Assembly (NCBI GenBank): GCA_027924585.1
Contig: BSBM01000461.1
Span: 8,743,001-8,807,000, forward strand
Length of the DNA stretch: 64,000 nt
Direction: 5' to 3'
Source of the DNA: Larix kaempferi
Taxonomy: Eukaryota; Streptophyta; Pinopsida; Pinales; Pinaceae
Below the pieces are notes generated by a model. The model did no database searches, was not told the origin of the DNA, and saw nothing but the letters and a program-made list of their open reading frames with translations. The position numbers and the translations under genes were made by a program. Positions 61,853 to 64,000 of this stretch are shown piece by piece (the stretch's first letter is position 1; each line of letters starts with the position of its first letter).

Positions 61853-62151
61853 GTTATCTTTGATTTTGTAATCTCGGTTTGTGGGAATTTACTGTTTGTA
61901 TTATTATTTTGTAACTCTTATTTAAAGAGATGATTCCTCGTAGAGGGAGGGGGGATGGAATTTGGAGATAAAATATGCAAGAGAAGATGGAGATGCTCTA
62001 TTTTGATACAACCTTGTAATTTCTTACAGACTGTCATTGAATACAGTAAAGTTATTTTCAGAGCTACTTTTGTCAATTTATTCAAGTTTATTTGATGAAT
62101 GTGATTTCTCTCCAAGTTGCTTATCTAACACTGTATTTATCCTTTGCAATC

Positions 62152-62159
62152 TATAAATA
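62152..62159 (+). promoter_or_regulatory. Candidate TATA box of the element B LTR
   Basis: TATAAATA in the context GCAATCTATAAATACATTG, about 750 bp before the CAACA terminus. If correct, the preceding ORF lies in U3, so it would sit at the 3' end of the genomic transcript. Confidence 0.55.
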
Positions 62160-62907
62160 CATTGATCTATAGTTTTGATTTCTCTCTGCTTATGATCTGT
62201 GTATCCTTAAATGTTTTAAAAGAGTTTATTCAATTAAAATCTTTATCAATTTCTGCAAATTATTATTATCAGTGAATCATAATTGATGTCTATTTTTCAA
62301 TTAACATATCAGTTACAGGTCATATATTGAATGCATGCAACCCCGAATCCACTGTTGATTAATTTTTATTGGTTAATGGTAATTTGGGTAAATAAGTAAT
62401 AAATATTTTAACATTTATGTTAAACACATATTTCATTAAATTTGGAATTAAACAGTGGATCTAGAATTCCAAAATAACCAAAAAACTCAATTCTGGCATC
62501 GTTCTTGTAATAAAATCTTTCCAATTTTAATGAAATATGTGCTGTTAAGTTGATGAATGTACTTATTCAATTTCAGATCAAGCTGAGTTGAACCTATCTC
62601 AAAACACCTTCTTAGAATAGATCTAACTTAGCTTAGATTCCTTCTAGATAGATTTGTGTTTACAGATTTTTAGACTTAGGTTTTCTTCATTTGAAAACTG
62701 ATCCTTCGGATCAAAATTCACCAACTCTCAGAGTGCCAGTGGAGGCCGAATATCTGTTGGAGATTACTACACCAAACAGGATGGGGATAGAACTATTCTT
62801 GTGTAGGATGTTTTGAAGCCTTCCCGTCTGGGTTTTCCCCCTCTGTTGAGAGCTTAGGAACCCATTCTAGCCCTTTGCATACCATGCACATCCGAGGCCT
62901 CAACAAA

Positions 62908-62925
62908 TGGCACTAGAAGGAGGGA
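62908..62925 (+). other. Candidate primer-binding site of element B
   Basis: TGGCACTAGAAGGAGGGA begins two bases after CAACA and 30 bp before the gag ATG. It has the TGG start and resembles the TGGCGCTAGAAGGAGGG phrase I recall from plant Tat-type elements; the matching tRNA is not established. Confidence 0.55.
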
Positions 62926-62937
62926 CAGTAGTAATCT

Positions 62938-64000
62938 ATGCCTAAACAGAATACTCAAAAACCTCCTCCAGTGATAATACCGATTGTCACTCGTAGTCAC
63001 ACACAGGAATCTACTTCTGTTGAGCAACCGGTGCATCATCCTAATACTATCCCTGCTACCCCTACAACTCACCGAGATCCTAGAATATGGGACCTCATTA
63101 TTATATCACCCACCAGAGGACCTATCTTACTTGAAGAGATACTCAAGAGGTGTAATGATAGTGCTTCCAAGTTACAACAGAGGCTCTATGTAGAGAGAAA
63201 TCAAGGATTAGCAGTAATTCACAAAGAAAATACTAATCCACAGGAAAATATTCAATATAATCAAGATAATCAAAATTCAGTTGAACACGACACTGAAGAC
63301 AATAATTCATCAAGCCAACAACAGTCCCTTGAATTTGATATTGATTTGTTATTCAGTGAAACAGAACAAGTCTCACACACTACTGATTCAGGTGGACCAC
63401 CACCCCCTCCTCCTTCATCATCATCCTCCTCATTTGAGAGTGAACATTCTTCTAGCTCTTTGCCAGAAGAAGAAGAAGAACAACCTATGGCCGGGGAAGG
63501 ACAGAACAGACCTTGGCTTGACCAAGATGTTGTATTTATACTTGGGGATCAACATAGATTGCCCAAAAACCCCGAGAAGTGGCTTCCCAAATTCAACCCA
63601 GATGACAAGTCACTTGCATTAGATCACATTAAAACCTTTATGCAGGCCATTAGACTTGGGATTGTTATACATGAGGATGTGGTTTGCAAACTTTTCCCTT
63701 ACACATTTGAAGGAAAGGCATCCACATGGTATTTTGCCTTGGAATCCAGAACCATAACATCATGGGATGAGTTTGAAAAATTATTTATCCAAAATTTTGG
63801 GGATGACAAAACACCACAGGATTTAGTTTTTGAATTATCTTCCATGATAACGAAAGGTAAAGAAAGGGTTGAAGATTACAACCAAATATTTTCTTACTTA
63901 AACAACAAAATCCCTGCCAATGTTCTACCAGCTGAACAACTTTCGGTTGCCTATTATGAAAAGGGTCTCTCTATTCCTATTGCAATGTGGGTCAAAAGGG
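62938..64000 (+). CDS. Ty3/gypsy gag (5' part, open to window end)
   Basis: Starting MPKQNTQKPPPV, the frame is open for 354 codons and leaves the window. The N-terminal 180 residues are Gln/Asn/Ser-rich with a PPPPPPSSSSS run and a Glu run. The capsid (retrotrans_gag) domain follows: WLPKFNPDDKSLALDHIKTF, VCKLFPYTFEGKASTWYFAL, SWDEFEKLFIQNFGDD, ERVEDYNQIFSYL. It would form the virus-like particle shell. Unlike the LTR-borne ORF upstream it has no stop or frameshift here. Confidence 0.9.
   Translation, partial: MPKQNTQKPPPVIIPIVTRSHTQESTSVEQPVHHPNTIPATPTTHRDPRIWDLIIISPTRGPILLEEILKRCNDSASKLQQRLYVERNQGLAVIHKENTNPQENIQYNQDNQNSVEHDTEDNNSSSQQQSLEFDIDLLFSETEQVSHTTDSGGPPPPPPSSSSSSFESEHSSSSLPEEEEEQPMAGEGQNRPWLDQDVVFILGDQHRLPKNPEKWLPKFNPDDKSLALDHIKTFMQAIRLGIVIHEDVVCKLFPYTFEGKASTWYFALESRTITSWDEFEKLFIQNFGDDKTPQDLVFELSSMITKGKERVEDYNQIFSYLNNKIPANVLPAEQLSVAYYEKGLSIPIAMWVKR

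Larger units (their letters stand above)
46052..64000 (+). mobile_element. Ty3/gypsy element B with very long LTR, right end outside window
   Basis: It starts TGTTGTAGG exactly where the element A LTR is broken (AGCCC before it). A matching terminus CAACA is at 62901-62905, followed by a candidate PBS and gag. If 46052-62905 is one LTR, it is about 5.7 kb once elements C and D and their target duplications are removed. The 3' LTR and pol are not in view, so the LTR extent is inferred. Confidence 0.65.

Overview
The window is nuclear DNA from a plant with a large, retrotransposon-dominated genome. The evidence is intron-poor AT-rich spacer, a plant-type F-box/kelch gene fragment, and plant Ty1/copia, Ty3/gypsy and TRIM elements primed by initiator-Met (TGGTATCAGAGC) or Asp-like (CCGTTGCCGGGA) tRNAs. 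Nested elements with long LTRs would suit a gymnosperm, but that is inference. I see no rRNA, tRNA, organellar or bacterial genes and no intact host gene.

Layout, left half. 1-1390: broken Ty3/gypsy RT, RNase H and integrase (+). 1391-7180: AT-rich spacer with small tandem duplications. 7232-7609 (-): 5' end of a KMD-like F-box/kelch gene with a plausible TATA box, truncated. 7720-10471: spacer. 10507-17715 (-): young non-autonomous copia element with 638-bp LTRs that appear to differ at one base, a gutted RT, an intact-looking RNase H, and large tandem and hairpin arrays in its untranslated parts. 18049-27271: LTR-like sequence F1, split by a 7.7-kb gypsy deletion derivative (E, 19323-27024, minus strand, TSD GTTAA). 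28310-31610: a 3.3-kb strand-asymmetric purine array. 32783-33592: a second copy of F.

Layout, right half. 35830-36410: tandem inverted-repeat array. 38816-40343 (-): decayed copia gag, protease and integrase. 40685-64000 is a nested stack. Element A (LTR about 2.4 kb, carrying a 286-bp TRIM) has its 3' LTR cut after 45 bp by element B. B begins TGTTG at 46052, and its 5' LTR seems to run to CAACA at 62905, followed by a candidate primer site and an open Ty3/gypsy gag to the window end. Two further elements sit inside that LTR: C (48078-51045, TSD GTTTC) and D (51833-60001, TSD CATCC). Removing both leaves an LTR of about 5.7 kb whose U3 part holds one long decayed reading frame of about 1,200 codons ending in a coiled-coil protein of unknown function.

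The most unusual points are the apparent LTR-borne ORF of element B and the repeated occurrence, in several unrelated elements, of tandem short hairpins whose two arms change together. Almost everything here depends on other elements for mobility: the copia element, C, D, E, A and the TRIM all lack a complete pol. Only the gag at the right edge has no interruption within the window.
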